DNA of 34,249 nt, from NCBI GenBank assembly GCA_947628715.1, contig CANRAW010000011.1, positions 1-34,249 on the forward strand, in the 5' to 3' direction. The stretch's first letter is position 1, and each line of letters begins with the position of its first letter. Shown here piece by piece: positions 1-8,469 of this stretch. A program made the translations under genes and the position numbers. This stretch comes from an uncultured Clostridia bacterium. Its GTDB lineage: Bacteria > Bacillota > Clostridia > TANB77 > CAG-508. The notes beneath the pieces were generated by a model, which searched no databases, had not been told where the DNA came from, and worked only from the letters and a program-made list of their open reading frames with translations.

Positions 1-92
1 GGCCTTTTTGGCATGGGATTTTTTCCAATTTTATATTTTTTATAAAAAGTCTTGACTTTTAATAGTTAGTCTCCTTTAAATTCATTATATGA

Positions 93-121
93 ATTATACC
101 ATATTAATTTTAGCTTTTCAA
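93..121 (-). promoter_or_regulatory. Sigma-A-type promoter for a gene leaving the window on the left
   Basis: On the minus strand, TTGAAA (116-121) and TATAAT (93-98) are separated by 17 bases. An AAAGGAG lies downstream at 71-77, but no ATG, GTG or TTG follows it at normal spacing. An ATG at 12-14, preceded by a weak GGAAAA, may be the true start of the next gene. Only four codons remain in the window, so its identity cannot be read. A topoisomerase I gene often follows dprA in Firmicutes, which is only a guess here. Confidence 0.55.
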
Positions 122-143
122 TAATTTTTATGTGAATTTTTTG

Positions 144-786
144 TTACAAAAATTCTTCTAAAATGTCATATACATTTTCAACTAATTTTGCTCCTTGCTT
201 AATTAGTTCATTAGTTCCTTTTGACTTTATACTATTTACATCTCCTGGGACTGCAAATACCTCTTTTCCATATTCTAAGGCACAATCGACAGTTATAAAA
301 CTTCCGCTTCTTTTTCCCGCTTCTACTACAACAACTCCATTACTTATTCCACTAATTATTCTATTTCTCATTGGGAAATTTTCCGGTAATGAAAGTTCTT
401 CTTCTGCATATTCGCTAATAACTGCACCACCTGTATCTATTATATTTTTTACAAGTTCTACATTTTCCCTTGGATATATATGGTTAAATCCTCCTCCGAA
501 GAACTGCAATAGTTTTGCCTTTTCCTATTATTGTTCCTTTATGTGCAAAAGTATCAATTCCTCTTGCTAATCCACTTACAACATTTATATTGTATTTTGC
601 CAAATTATATGATAAAGATTTTGCAATTTCTTCGCCATATTTTGTACAATTTCTTGTTCCAATTATAGCAATTGCGAAATCATTTAATATTTTATAATCT
701 CCTAAAACATATAATCTTTTTGGTGGTTCTGGTATTCTTAATAAACTTTTAGGATAATATTTGTTATCTTTTTCTAATATTTTCAT
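144..786 (-). CDS. dprA: DprA/Smf-family DNA-processing protein, first copy, with one CGG +1 site
   Basis: DprA loads RecA on incoming single-stranded DNA during transformation. The repaired product is 213 residues and is essentially the Rossmann core alone: GTRNCTKYG, then SGLARGIDTFAH, then GGGFNHIYP, MRNRIISGIS, EAGKRSGS and FAVPGD. The usual N-terminal SAM-like domain and C-terminal winged helix are missing. In the standard code the frame breaks at 496-498, where IAVL is followed by in-frame CGG. Dropping the C reads L-G-G-G-F-N-H, exactly the family glycine run. It is last in the folD-side gene run, 38 bases after folD. A fuller paralogue lies at 30069-30968, so this copy may do a different job or be redundant. 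Confidence 0.88.
496..498 (-). other. In-frame CGG, +1 site in dprA1
   Basis: Reads GTT CTT C|GGA GGA GGA TTT, restoring V-L-G-G-G-F. Without the shift the frame runs into L-R-R-R-I and stops. Confidence 0.9.
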
Positions 787-824
787 TTTGAAGGCATCCT
801 TTCTCTTATGCCTTCCACAAAAAA

Positions 825-1673
825 TTACATTTCTAACTTTTTCATTTTTGCGCTTTTAACAACATTGTTCATAAGCATTGCAACTGTCATAGGTCCCACT
901 CCCCCTGGAACCGGCGTAATATATGACGCTTTTTCTTTGACATTTTCAAAATCTACATCTCCAAATATTCCATCTTCTGTTCTGTTTATTCCAACATCTA
1001 TTACAACTGCCCCTTGTTTTACCATATCAGCTGTTACAAAGTGTTTCTTTCCTATAGCTGAAACAAGTATATCAGCATTGCTTGTTATTTCTTTTAAATT
1101 TTTGGTCTTTGAGTGACATATAGTTACTGTTGCATTTTTATTAAGTAAACTTAATGCCATTGGTTTACCAACAATATTGCTTCTTCCTATTATTACAGCA
1201 TGTTTTCCCTCTAATGGAATATTATATGCCTCAAACATTTTCATAATTCCATAAGGTGTACATGATACAAATGTGTCTTGATTTAAGCATAGTTTTCCTA
1301 CATTTTCTGGATTAAAGCCGTCTATGTCTTTTGAAGGTAATATTCTTTTAAATGCTTTATTTATATCTAAATGCTTTGGTATAGGGCTTTGCAATAATAT
1401 TCCATGAATATCATTTCTATTATTAAGCTCGTCTATTTTTTCTAATAGCTCTGACATTTTTGTTTCTTCGCCAAGCAAGACTTCTTCGTATTCAATACCT
1501 AATTCTTCCGATGCCTTATTTTTATTTTTTACATATATCTGTGATGCTTTATCGCTTCCAACAAGTATTACGGCAAATTTAGGTATTATACCTTCTTTTT
1601 TTAAATTTTCTACCTCTTGTTTTAAATTTTCTCTAACGTTTTTTGCAAGTGCTTTTCCATCAATTATTTCCAT
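825..1673 (-). CDS. folD: Bifunctional methylenetetrahydrofolate dehydrogenase / cyclohydrolase FolD
   Basis: FolD interconverts 5,10-methylene-THF and 10-formyl-THF in cytosolic one-carbon metabolism. The ATG at 1673 is chosen because AAGGAAG lies seven bases upstream; an ATG at 1700 has no such site. The 282 residues include YVKNKNKASEELGI with the catalytic lysine region, GILLQSPIPKH, PSKDIDGFNPENVGKL, the NADP-binding GRSNIVGKPMALSLL and the C-terminal PVPGGVGPMTVAML. Length and motif order are normal. It lies between proS (39 bases upstream) and dprA1. No in-frame CGG is present. Confidence 0.96.
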   Translation of the reverse strand: MEIIDGKALAKNVRENLKQEVENLKKEGIIPKFAVILVGSDKASQIYVKNKNKASEELGIEYEEVLLGEETKMSELLEKIDELNNRNDIHGILLQSPIPKHLDINKAFKRILPSKDIDGFNPENVGKLCLNQDTFVSCTPYGIMKMFEAYNIPLEGKHAVIIGRSNIVGKPMALSLLNKNATVTICHSKTKNLKEITSNADILVSAIGKKHFVTADMVKQGAVVIDVGINRTEDGIFGDVDFENVKEKASYITPVPGGVGPMTVAMLMNNVVKSAKMKKLEM

Positions 1674-1712
1674 GTTTAAATCTTCCTTTCTAAGGCACAT
1701 ACTATTTTTCTT

Positions 1713-3152
1713 TTAATATTGTCTTCCCCAGTAAACCATTTCTTTGGCTTTTTTTCCACAGCATACACATACATCTGAAATTTCTTCAGATTTTTCTGGT
1801 ATACATCTTGAGTGAGCACCTGTTCTTTCCTTTATTTTATCCTCACATTTTGCACTTCCACACCACATTGCTTTTATGTATCCTTGATTTGTATTTATTT
1901 TTTCTTCGAATTCTTCTAGTGTTCTTGCAATACTTGTTTTTTCTTCCATCCTTTTTTTGCAAATATTATACATATTCTTTTGTATATCTTCCATTATGTC
2001 TTTAAGTTTTTCTTCAAGTTCGTCTAATTTTACTGTTATTTTTTCTAGTGTATCACGCCTTACTATTATACATTGATTGTTTTCTATATCTCTTGGTCCC
2101 ATTTCTATTCTTACTGGTATTCCTTTTAATTCACAATCATTAAATTTATATCCAGGCGTAACTTGTTCTCTTGCATCTATTTCTACTCTAAATTCTTTTT
2201 GTAATCTTTCTTTTAGCTCTTTTACTTTTTCTAATACGCCTTCTTTATGCTGTGCTATTGGTATTATTCTAATTTGTATTGGAGCAACTTTTGGTGGTAA
2301 TTTTAGTCCTCTTTCGTCTCCATGTGCCATTATTAATGCTCCAACAAGTCTTGTACTGATTCCCCATGATGTTTGGTAAGCATATTCTTCTTTTCCTTCT
2401 CTATTTTGGAATTTTACTTCAAATGGCTTTGTAAAGTTTTGTCCGAAATAGTGGCTAGTTCCAGATTGCAATGCTCTACCATCTCTTGTAAGTGTTTCTA
2501 TTGTATATGTTTCTTCTGCTCCTGCAAATTTTTCTTTTTCTGTTTTTCTTCCTTTTAATACTGGAATTGCTAACATATTTTCTACAATATCTGCATATAT
2601 TTCAAGCATTTTTAACGTTCTAGCCTTTGCTTCTTCTTCTGTTTCATGTATTGTGTGTCCTTCTTGCCATAAAAATTCGCGTGAACGTAAAAATGGTCTT
2701 GTTTCCTTTTCCCATCTTAATACACTGCACCATTGGTTATATTCCATTGGTAAATCTCTCCATGATTTTAGCCATTTTGCATATAAAGTTGAAAATACAG
2801 TTTCTGAAGTTGGTCTAATACACAATTTTTCGTCTAGCTTTTCTCCTCCAGCTTCTGTTACAAATGCAACTTCTGGTGCAAATCCCTCTACATGGTCTTT
2901 TTCCTTTTGTAAAAGGCTTTCTGGTATTAGTAATGGGAAATATACATTTTGTATTCCTGTTTCTTTAAATAATTTATCTGCATAGTTTTTTATATTTTCC
3001 CATATTGCAAATCCATAAGGCTTTATTGCAACTAAGCCTTTTGTATCAGCATAATCTGCCAAGTCTGCCTTTTTCACAATGTCTGTATACCACTGTGCAA
3101 AGTCTTCGTCTATATTTGCTATGTCTTTTACGAAATCTTCATTTTTTGCCAT
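1713..3152 (-). CDS. proS: Prolyl-tRNA synthetase, short archaeal/eukaryote-type
   Basis: Charges tRNA-Pro with proline. The 479-residue protein lacks the bacterial INS editing insertion and ends in ..VYWGRQY, the hallmark of the archaeal-type class IIa ProRS. Visible are the [17 protein letters not shown] region, motif-2-like [19 protein letters not shown] and a C-terminal cysteine cluster ([16 protein letters not shown]) likely binding zinc. CGT and CGC are both used as ordinary arginine in LRSREF, in contrast to CGG, which is absent in frame. It starts 18 bases after the DUF4364-like gene. Confidence 0.96.
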   Translation of the reverse strand: MAKNEDFVKDIANIDEDFAQWYTDIVKKADLADYADTKGLVAIKPYGFAIWENIKNYADKLFKETGIQNVYFPLLIPESLLQKEKDHVEGFAPEVAFVTEAGGEKLDEKLCIRPTSETVFSTLYAKWLKSWRDLPMEYNQWCSVLRWEKETRPFLRSREFLWQEGHTIHETEEEAKARTLKMLEIYADIVENMLAIPVLKGRKTEKEKFAGAEETYTIETLTRDGRALQSGTSHYFGQNFTKPFEVKFQNREGKEEYAYQTSWGISTRLVGALIMAHGDERGLKLPPKVAPIQIRIIPIAQHKEGVLEKVKELKERLQKEFRVEIDAREQVTPGYKFNDCELKGIPVRIEMGPRDIENNQCIIVRRDTLEKITVKLDELEEKLKDIMEDIQKNMYNICKKRMEEKTSIARTLEEFEEKINTNQGYIKAMWCGSAKCEDKIKERTGAHSRCIPEKSEEISDVCVCCGKKAKEMVYWGRQY

Positions 3153-3170
3153 TTATTTATCAATCCTTTC

Positions 3171-3731
3171 TTATGGCTCTTCTTCTTTATTTTCTTCTTC
3201 TGTCTCATTTAACATTTGTATAACTGCTGGATAAATTTTATTTGCATTTTGCTCCCAATTTTGTACTATTCTTACTGCTTGTTCCCTCGATGATGCAAAA
3301 CTTTGTATCTCAAAAGTTACATTATTATTTTCTACCAATTTACATTTTACGATAAATTCTTTTTTACTAAGTGGTATGAATTCTGCTCTTACAGTTTCTT
3401 CATTTCTTATTTCTTTTAGTTCACCTTTTATTGTTTTATCAACTTTTAATTTTATGATTCCTGGTAACATATCAAGAGTTAAACTTAAAGTATTTTTACC
3501 ATTTTCTGTAATTTCATAGACTGTTCCCTCGTCTTTTTCATAGCTCATTATGTATTTGTTATTTTCTAAGTCGATTAAAAACTGCTGAAAATAAAAGTAG
3601 TTCATATCTTGTATTGATAAAACTAACCTATATAATCCATCATTGTTGATGGGCTTGTCTATTATTGATAATAGATATAATATTAATACTTTATTTTCCG
3701 CTAAAGTTTCATTGTCAGCCCCTAGTTTCAA
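3171..3731 (-). CDS. DUF4364-family protein, probable winged-helix regulator
   Basis: Resembles the Firmicute DUF4364 family of unknown function, which opens with an LAENKxxxLYLL helix; here LAENKVLILYLLS sits near the N-terminus. The first part (about residues 10-75) has the helix-helix-strand pattern of a winged helix, and the tail is Glu-rich. The TTG at 3731 is preferred because AGGAG lies 11 bases upstream; a GTG at 3743 overlaps that ribosome site. The start lies inside the 3-prime end of engB, so the two are probably translationally coupled. The role is unknown. Confidence 0.72.
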   Translation of the reverse strand: MKLGADNETLAENKVLILYLLSIIDKPINNDGLYRLVLSIQDMNYFYFQQFLIDLENNKYIMSYEKDEGTVYEITENGKNTLSLTLDMLPGIIKLKVDKTIKGELKEIRNEETVRAEFIPLSKKEFIVKCKLVENNNVTFEIQSFASSREQAVRIVQNWEQNANKIYPAVIQMLNETEEENKEEEP

Positions 3732-4323
3732 TTTTAATCTCACTCCTAGTTAATATATTCTTCCATGTATCTTCTATATATATTTTTCTTTCTGAAGAAA
3801 ATGGTATTATATCTTCTTTTTCTTTAACACCTAGTACCTTTTGTATATTTAATATTGCATCATTTATCTTCGTTTTTGCAATTTTATCGGCTTTATTTGC
3901 AACTATTAAATGCGGTTTATTTGTATTTTTTATATATGCATACATTAATTTATCATTTTCTGTTGGGTCATGTCTTATATCTACTATCAAGATTATTAAG
4001 CCTATTTGCTTTCTTGTAAACAAATACTCCTCTACAAATCTACCGAACTTTTTGCTGTTCTTCTTTTGGCATTTTGCTAAATCCATATCCGTGGTAAATC
4101 AACAAAATAGAATTTTTCGTCTATATTATAAAAATTCATTTGTCTTGTTTTTCCGAGGCTCACTACTTGTTCTTGCTAAATTTTTCCTGTTTATTAATGT
4201 GTTTATAAAGGATGATTTGCCAACATTTGATTTTCCAGCAAGTACAATTTCTGGAATTTCACTATTTGGATATTGCTTTTTTTCTACAACAGAAATCTCA
4301 AATTTTGGATTTTTTACTTCCAT
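3715..4323 (-). CDS. engB: Ribosome-biogenesis GTPase EngB (YsxC/YihA) with three CGG +1 sites
   Basis: EngB is a TrmE-Era-EngA-like GTPase needed for 50S subunit assembly. The G1 P-loop [12 protein letters not shown] is in the first frame. Three in-frame CGG codons then each need a +1 shift: 4153-4155 restores [10 protein letters not shown] (switch I), 4089-4091 restores LPGYGF (G3/switch II) and 4043-4045 restores [12 protein letters not shown]. After the last, G4 appears as ANKADK and G5 as IPFSS. The repaired length is 201 residues, normal for the family. Without the repairs the essential G3 motif would not be encoded. It lies 17 bases after serS. Confidence 0.93.
4043..4045 (-). other. 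In-frame CGG, third +1 site in engB
   Basis: AAA GTT C|GGT AGA TTT restores K-V-G-R-F. Read in triplets, the next codon would be TAG, so an unshifted ribosome terminates at once. Confidence 0.9.
4089..4091 (-). other. In-frame CGG, second +1 site in engB
   Basis: TTA CCA C|GGA TAT GGA restores the G3 sequence L-P-G-Y-G. Confidence 0.92.
4153..4155 (-). other. In-frame CGG, first +1 site in engB
   Basis: GAG CCT C|GGA AAA ACA restores E-P-G-K-T just after the switch I region. Confidence 0.92.
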
Positions 4324-4340
4324 TTTGCTACCTTTCTTTA

Positions 4341-5627
4341 TTATGCCTTTAGTTTCTCTTTTCCTCCCATGTAGCTTCTTAGCACTTCTGGAATATTTAT
4401 GCTTCCATCTTCATTATAGTTATTTTCTAAAAATGCTATTAGCATACGTGGTGGTGCAATTACTGTGTTGTTTAGAGTATGTGCATAATATGTTTGTTTT
4501 TCGCCTTTTTTCTTTATTCTTATGCCAAGCCTTCTTGCTTGTGCATCTGTTAAATTAGAGCAACTGCCTACTTCGAAATATTTTTTCTGTCTAGGGCTCC
4601 ATGCTTCTACATCAACGCTTTTTGCCTTTAAATCCGCTAAATCTCCTGAGCAACATTCTAGCGTTCTTACTGGTATATCAAGACTTCTAAATAGTTCAAC
4701 TGTATATGACCACATTTTGTCATACCATTTATAGCTATCTTCTGGCTCGCATACAACTATCATTTCTTGTTTTTCAAATTGGTGTATTCTATATACTCCT
4801 CTTTCTTCTATGCCATGTGAACCTTTTTCTTTTCTAAAGCATGGTGAGTATGATGTCATTGTATATGGTAAGTTTTCGCTATCTAGTATTTTTCCTTTAA
4901 ATTTTCCAATCATTGAGTGTTCGCTTGTTCCTATAAGGTAAAGGTCTTCACCTTCTATTTTATACATCATAGCATCCATTTCTTCAAAGCTCATTACACC
5001 TGTTACAACATCACTTCTAATCATGTATGGTGGTATTGCATACGTAAATCCTTTATTTATCATGAAATCTCTTGCATAGCTTAATAAAGCTGAGTGAAGT
5101 CTTGCTATATCTCCTGTTAGATAATAAAAGCCGTTTCCTGCAACTTCTCTTGCTGAGTCTAAATCTATTCCTGATAATTTTTCCATTATGTCTGTGTGAT
5201 ATGGAATTTCATAATCTGGAACTTTTGGCTCTCCAAATTTTTCTACTTCAACATTTTCACTATCGTCTTTTCCTATTGGTACTGATTCGTGCATTATATT
5301 TGGAATTACCATCATTATTTCTTTTATTTTTGCTTTATATTCTTCTTCTTTTTTCTCATTTTCTTCTAGTTCTGTATTAATTTTTTCAACTTCTTTTTTT
5401 ATTTCTTCTGCTTCTTCTTTTTTGTTTTCGCACATAAGTTTTCCAATATCTTCACTTAATTTTTTTCTGTTCATTCTAAGATTATCGCCTTTAGAAGATA
5501 TTTCTCTGCTTTTTTTATCTAATTCTACTACTTCGTCAACTAACTTTATTTTATGCTCTTGGAATTTCTTTCTTATATTTTCCTTAACCAATTCTGGATT
5601 TTCTCTAATTAATTTTATATCTATCAT
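4341..5627 (-). CDS. serS: Seryl-tRNA synthetase
   Basis: Charges tRNA-Ser (and tRNA-Sec where present). [14 protein letters not shown] is the typical N-terminus, so the ATG at 5627 is chosen over one 54 bases upstream; AGAGG precedes it. About residues 25-105 form the charged antiparallel coiled coil that grips the tRNA. The catalytic domain shows [27 protein letters not shown] (split by motif 2) and, near the end, [18 protein letters not shown] (motif 3). The length of 428 residues is normal. No CGG occurs in frame. Confidence 0.96.
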   Translation of the reverse strand: MIDIKLIRENPELVKENIRKKFQEHKIKLVDEVVELDKKSREISSKGDNLRMNRKKLSEDIGKLMCENKKEEAEEIKKEVEKINTELEENEKKEEEYKAKIKEIMMVIPNIMHESVPIGKDDSENVEVEKFGEPKVPDYEIPYHTDIMEKLSGIDLDSAREVAGNGFYYLTGDIARLHSALLSYARDFMINKGFTYAIPPYMIRSDVVTGVMSFEEMDAMMYKIEGEDLYLIGTSEHSMIGKFKGKILDSENLPYTMTSYSPCFRKEKGSHGIEERGVYRIHQFEKQEMIVVCEPEDSYKWYDKMWSYTVELFRSLDIPVRTLECCSGDLADLKAKSVDVEAWSPRQKKYFEVGSCSNLTDAQARRLGIRIKKKGEKQTYYAHTLNNTVIAPPRMLIAFLENNYNEDGSINIPEVLRSYMGGKEKLKA

Positions 5628-5684
5628 ATCTACTTTTCCTCTTTTCATTTTATTGCTCAAGTTTATCATGTTTTTACACATTTT

Positions 5685-7241
5685 TCAAGTATTAGTTTTT
5701 TCAAATTTAAATATCTTTAACTCTTTATTTATGTCTGTTACATTATAATTATTAGATAAAAATTCTAACGTTTCATCGTCAAAATTTTTATGTATATTAA
5801 TTGCATAAATTATATCATAATCTAATAAAGCATCTAAGCTTACTTTTTCATGCTCAATTTTTTTCCCATCTTCAACAATCCTTCTTAATATTTTCTGTCT
5901 ATTTCCTTCAAATACATTTTGAGGTAAATTATATTCCTGTCTTTCAAAATAATATGTTAAAAATTCTGTACCTACTCCCATATACACTACACAGTTTTCT
6001 TCATATATATCTTCTTTTTTTGCTAAAACATTTGATATTTCTCTATATGGTTGTTCATGATCTTTATTTTTTACATTTACATCGCTATAACCATTTACTC
6101 CTATTATTATTAAAATAATGGCAATTAATACAATCATTACATTTTCGCTTATTTCAATATTATTTATTTCTACTTTTCTTTCTTTACCATCTATTGTAAT
6201 TTTAAAATGTAATAGTTCATAAAGAGGTATTGCTGTAATTAAAAATGCTTGTGGCAATAGACATTGAAAATACCTATTAGACCATAATGACCCATCAGGG
6301 TTTATGAATCGGCTATATATAAATATTACACCAATTGTCCATACCATACTGCAAATTCCGAAAAGTACAAATTGATATATTTTGCTTTCTGATAATTTTT
6401 TATTTGCTATATGAAAGGCTAATAATAAAACTGATATTAAAAATAGTATAACACAAAGCATGTTATTACTTAGTAAATATTTCAAAGCCATATAAGCTAA
6501 TCTTAAATTTGGAGCCTCTGCCCAATATTTGCTTACATCTACTGTTTTCTTAATAAACATAATAATTAGCCAAATGCAAATAATTATTCCTGAGCAAATA
6601 TATGGAATAATAAATGATTTATTAAATTTCTTTTTTATACATAATATTAAATCTGCTATAAAATAAAATGCAACTATTAAACAGCCAAACCAATGTGAAA
6701 GTGCAAGGCACATAAGTGATATTGCATAAAAAAGATTAATTTTTTTATTTTTACTTTCTTCATACTTTCTTAAATATAAATATAGTGTAAGAGCGGAAAA
6801 GAAGAATAAAAAGGCATACGGTCTTAATTCAAATGCACATCTGCAAATTAATGTGTATGAAGTTGCAGAAATACATAGGCTTAAAAATCCTAAATCTTTT
6901 CCTCCTATTTTATCTCCTATTTTCTTTACTATATATACTCCTAAAAGAACCATAATTATATTTGGTAATAATAGCCATATTTCACCATAAGGTGCTATTT
7001 TATAAATAGGATACATGGCAATATAATATAATGGTAAATTATAACATTTTTCTAATAGTCCTTTTATCATTTCTAAAAAATTTGGCTTTGCTAAAAATCC
7101 TATTGTCCAATCTAGTTCATCAACCCAAAATGATTCTCTTCCTGCATTTAAGCACATTATAACAAACATTATTGCTAATATTACAAAACTTAAAATTGTA
7201 TAGCATTTTTCCCTATCTATTTTTATATCTATTTTTTTCAT
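5685..7241 (-). CDS. Polytopic membrane protein, GT-C glycosyltransferase-like (GT39/ArnT-type)
   Basis: The 518 residues have about ten predicted hydrophobic segments and a luminal-type C-terminal domain. The first loop after TM1 holds ESFWVDELDW, which resembles the acidic WxDE/DE motif of GT-C enzymes that use polyprenyl-phosphate sugars. Its neighbour at 7268-8200 is a UbiA-type enzyme that could make such a lipid-linked pentose donor, so a shared cell-envelope glycan pathway is a reasonable inference. The substrate cannot be read from the sequence. The gene ends 58 bases before the serS start. Confidence 0.68.
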   Translation of the reverse strand: MKKIDIKIDREKCYTILSFVILAIMFVIMCLNAGRESFWVDELDWTIGFLAKPNFLEMIKGLLEKCYNLPLYYIAMYPIYKIAPYGEIWLLLPNIIMVLLGVYIVKKIGDKIGGKDLGFLSLCISATSYTLICRCAFELRPYAFLFFFSALTLYLYLRKYEESKNKKINLFYAISLMCLALSHWFGCLIVAFYFIADLILCIKKKFNKSFIIPYICSGIIICIWLIIMFIKKTVDVSKYWAEAPNLRLAYMALKYLLSNNMLCVILFLISVLLLAFHIANKKLSESKIYQFVLFGICSMVWTIGVIFIYSRFINPDGSLWSNRYFQCLLPQAFLITAIPLYELLHFKITIDGKERKVEINNIEISENVMIVLIAIILIIIGVNGYSDVNVKNKDHEQPYREISNVLAKKEDIYEENCVVYMGVGTEFLTYYFERQEYNLPQNVFEGNRQKILRRIVEDGKKIEHEKVSLDALLDYDIIYAINIHKNFDDETLEFLSNNYNVTDINKELKIFKFEKTNT

Positions 7242-7267
7242 TTTTATTTTCTCCTACGTATTTTTTC

Positions 7268-8200
7268 CTATAATTTAATTAATGTTACATCTAATAATTT
7301 GTTTAATGCCGGAATATCTATAAATAAAAGCGCAATAAACAATATAATAAATAGTGCTAAAAATATTAATAGCTTTTTCTCTTTATATAATTTTTCTGGT
7401 TTTTGTACAGCTGAATCTGATTTAAAACTAATATATAAATAATAGCAAAATAATGCACATAAAAATGGTATACATATAAGTAGTTCTATTCTATATTTTA
7501 TAAGAAAAGTTCCACATAGGAAAATAGATAATAGTGCATAAAAAACAGATGCAATTAATAGAGAAACTTCTGTGTATTTTGCAAATGATTTACGATATAG
7601 CACTGCTTGTTTTTTATCATTAATCATTCTATATTCGGCAAATCTCTTCATTGACATTAAAAATGCTCCAAACATCCAATATCCGCCAATAATGCTAAGT
7701 GGCGGTAGATATTCATTAGTTATGATAAACCATCCTAGTAAAAGTCTTAAAGCATTATTAACTGATTCTGATAATGCGTCTAAAAAAGCAATGTCTTTTG
7801 TTCTTATTGGTTTTACATTATATATAATTCCCATCAAAAGTAATGTTACATCAACTATAAAAAATGGGAGTGAAACAAACCATGCACATATTAGCCCTAA
7901 AATGGCTAAGATAGCATATTCTAAGAAAACGAATTTTTTATTCATGTTTTCTGTAACCATTGGTCTATTTTTCTTTGTTGGATGGTATTTATCAAATTCT
8001 GCATCTAAGTATTCATTTATAACATAATTGCTTGATGCAATAAAACATGTACCTAAAAATCCTAGTATGATTTTTAGAATAAGATTAGTATTTATTGTTA
8101 CGTCTTTTACTAAAATAATTGCTATAACTATTCCTGGAATTATAAATAATTGCTTTATCCAGTGGTCTGGTCTTGCAATTTTTATATATGGATTTTTCAT
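7268..8200 (-). CDS. UbiA-family prenyltransferase, decaprenyl-phosphate phosphoribosyltransferase-like
   Basis: An integral membrane protein of 310 residues with about nine hydrophobic segments. The first Asp-rich motif reads NYVINEYLDAEFDKYHPTKK and the second YNVKPIRTKDIAFLDALSES. The NEYxDAExDxxHPxKKxRP pattern matches the DPPR synthase branch (Rv3806c-like), which transfers phosphoribose from PRPP to polyprenyl phosphate, rather than the quinone branch. The Ig-like partner enzymes (DprE1/E2) are not in the window. It is first in the run that continues through the GT-C-like gene to dprA1. The RBS is weak (GGGGAG about 12 bases upstream). Confidence 0.75.
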   Translation of the reverse strand: MKNPYIKIARPDHWIKQLFIIPGIVIAIILVKDVTINTNLILKIILGFLGTCFIASSNYVINEYLDAEFDKYHPTKKNRPMVTENMNKKFVFLEYAILAILGLICAWFVSLPFFIVDVTLLLMGIIYNVKPIRTKDIAFLDALSESVNNALRLLLGWFIITNEYLPPLSIIGGYWMFGAFLMSMKRFAEYRMINDKKQAVLYRKSFAKYTEVSLLIASVFYALLSIFLCGTFLIKYRIELLICIPFLCALFCYYLYISFKSDSAVQKPEKLYKEKKLLIFLALFIILFIALLFIDIPALNKLLDVTLIKL

Positions 8201-8234
8201 TTTTACATATACTCCCCTTATTATTTACGTTTAG

Positions 8235-8330
8235 TTTAATGATTTTATTGAGCAAATCTTTAAATTTGTTGTAATATTCTTGTTTAGTCTATTTTCATTT
8301 TAAAAAATGTTATTTTGTTTATTAAAACTT
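8235..8330 (+). repeat. Intergenic repeat, copy 1
   Basis: Shares TTTAATG, GCAAAT/ACAAAT, AAATTTGTTGTAAT, TTTAAAAAATG(T/C)TATTTT and TTTATTAAAACTT in the same order with the copy at 11735-11857. It is bounded by GAGCAAAT (8250) and ATTTGCTC (ending 8345), an inverted pair. The rest of 8201-8469 holds a possible TATAAT for the upstream side of the UbiA gene and one terminator. Confidence 0.6.
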
Positions 8331-8407
8331 TTGCAATTATTTGCTCTATATTATAACTTTGTTTAATATATCATATATTATTAAAAATTTCAATTACTTG
8401 TATGTAT

Positions 8408-8436
8408 AAAAACTCTATTTTAAAAATAGAGTTTTT
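8408..8436 (-). terminator. Hairpin terminator after the LPxTG surface-protein gene
   Basis: An 11-bp perfect stem, AAAAACTCTAT with ATAGAGTTTTT, around a 7-base AT loop. The symmetrical A/T tails make it plausible on either strand. Confidence 0.75.
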
Positions 8437-8469
8437 ATCGATTCATTAAATACCTTTTATTAATCAATT

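Noticed and set aside
66-77. An infC-like ATT start after the AAAGGAG at 71-77
   Set aside because: The frame opening at ATT closes after seven codons and shows no IF3 sequence.
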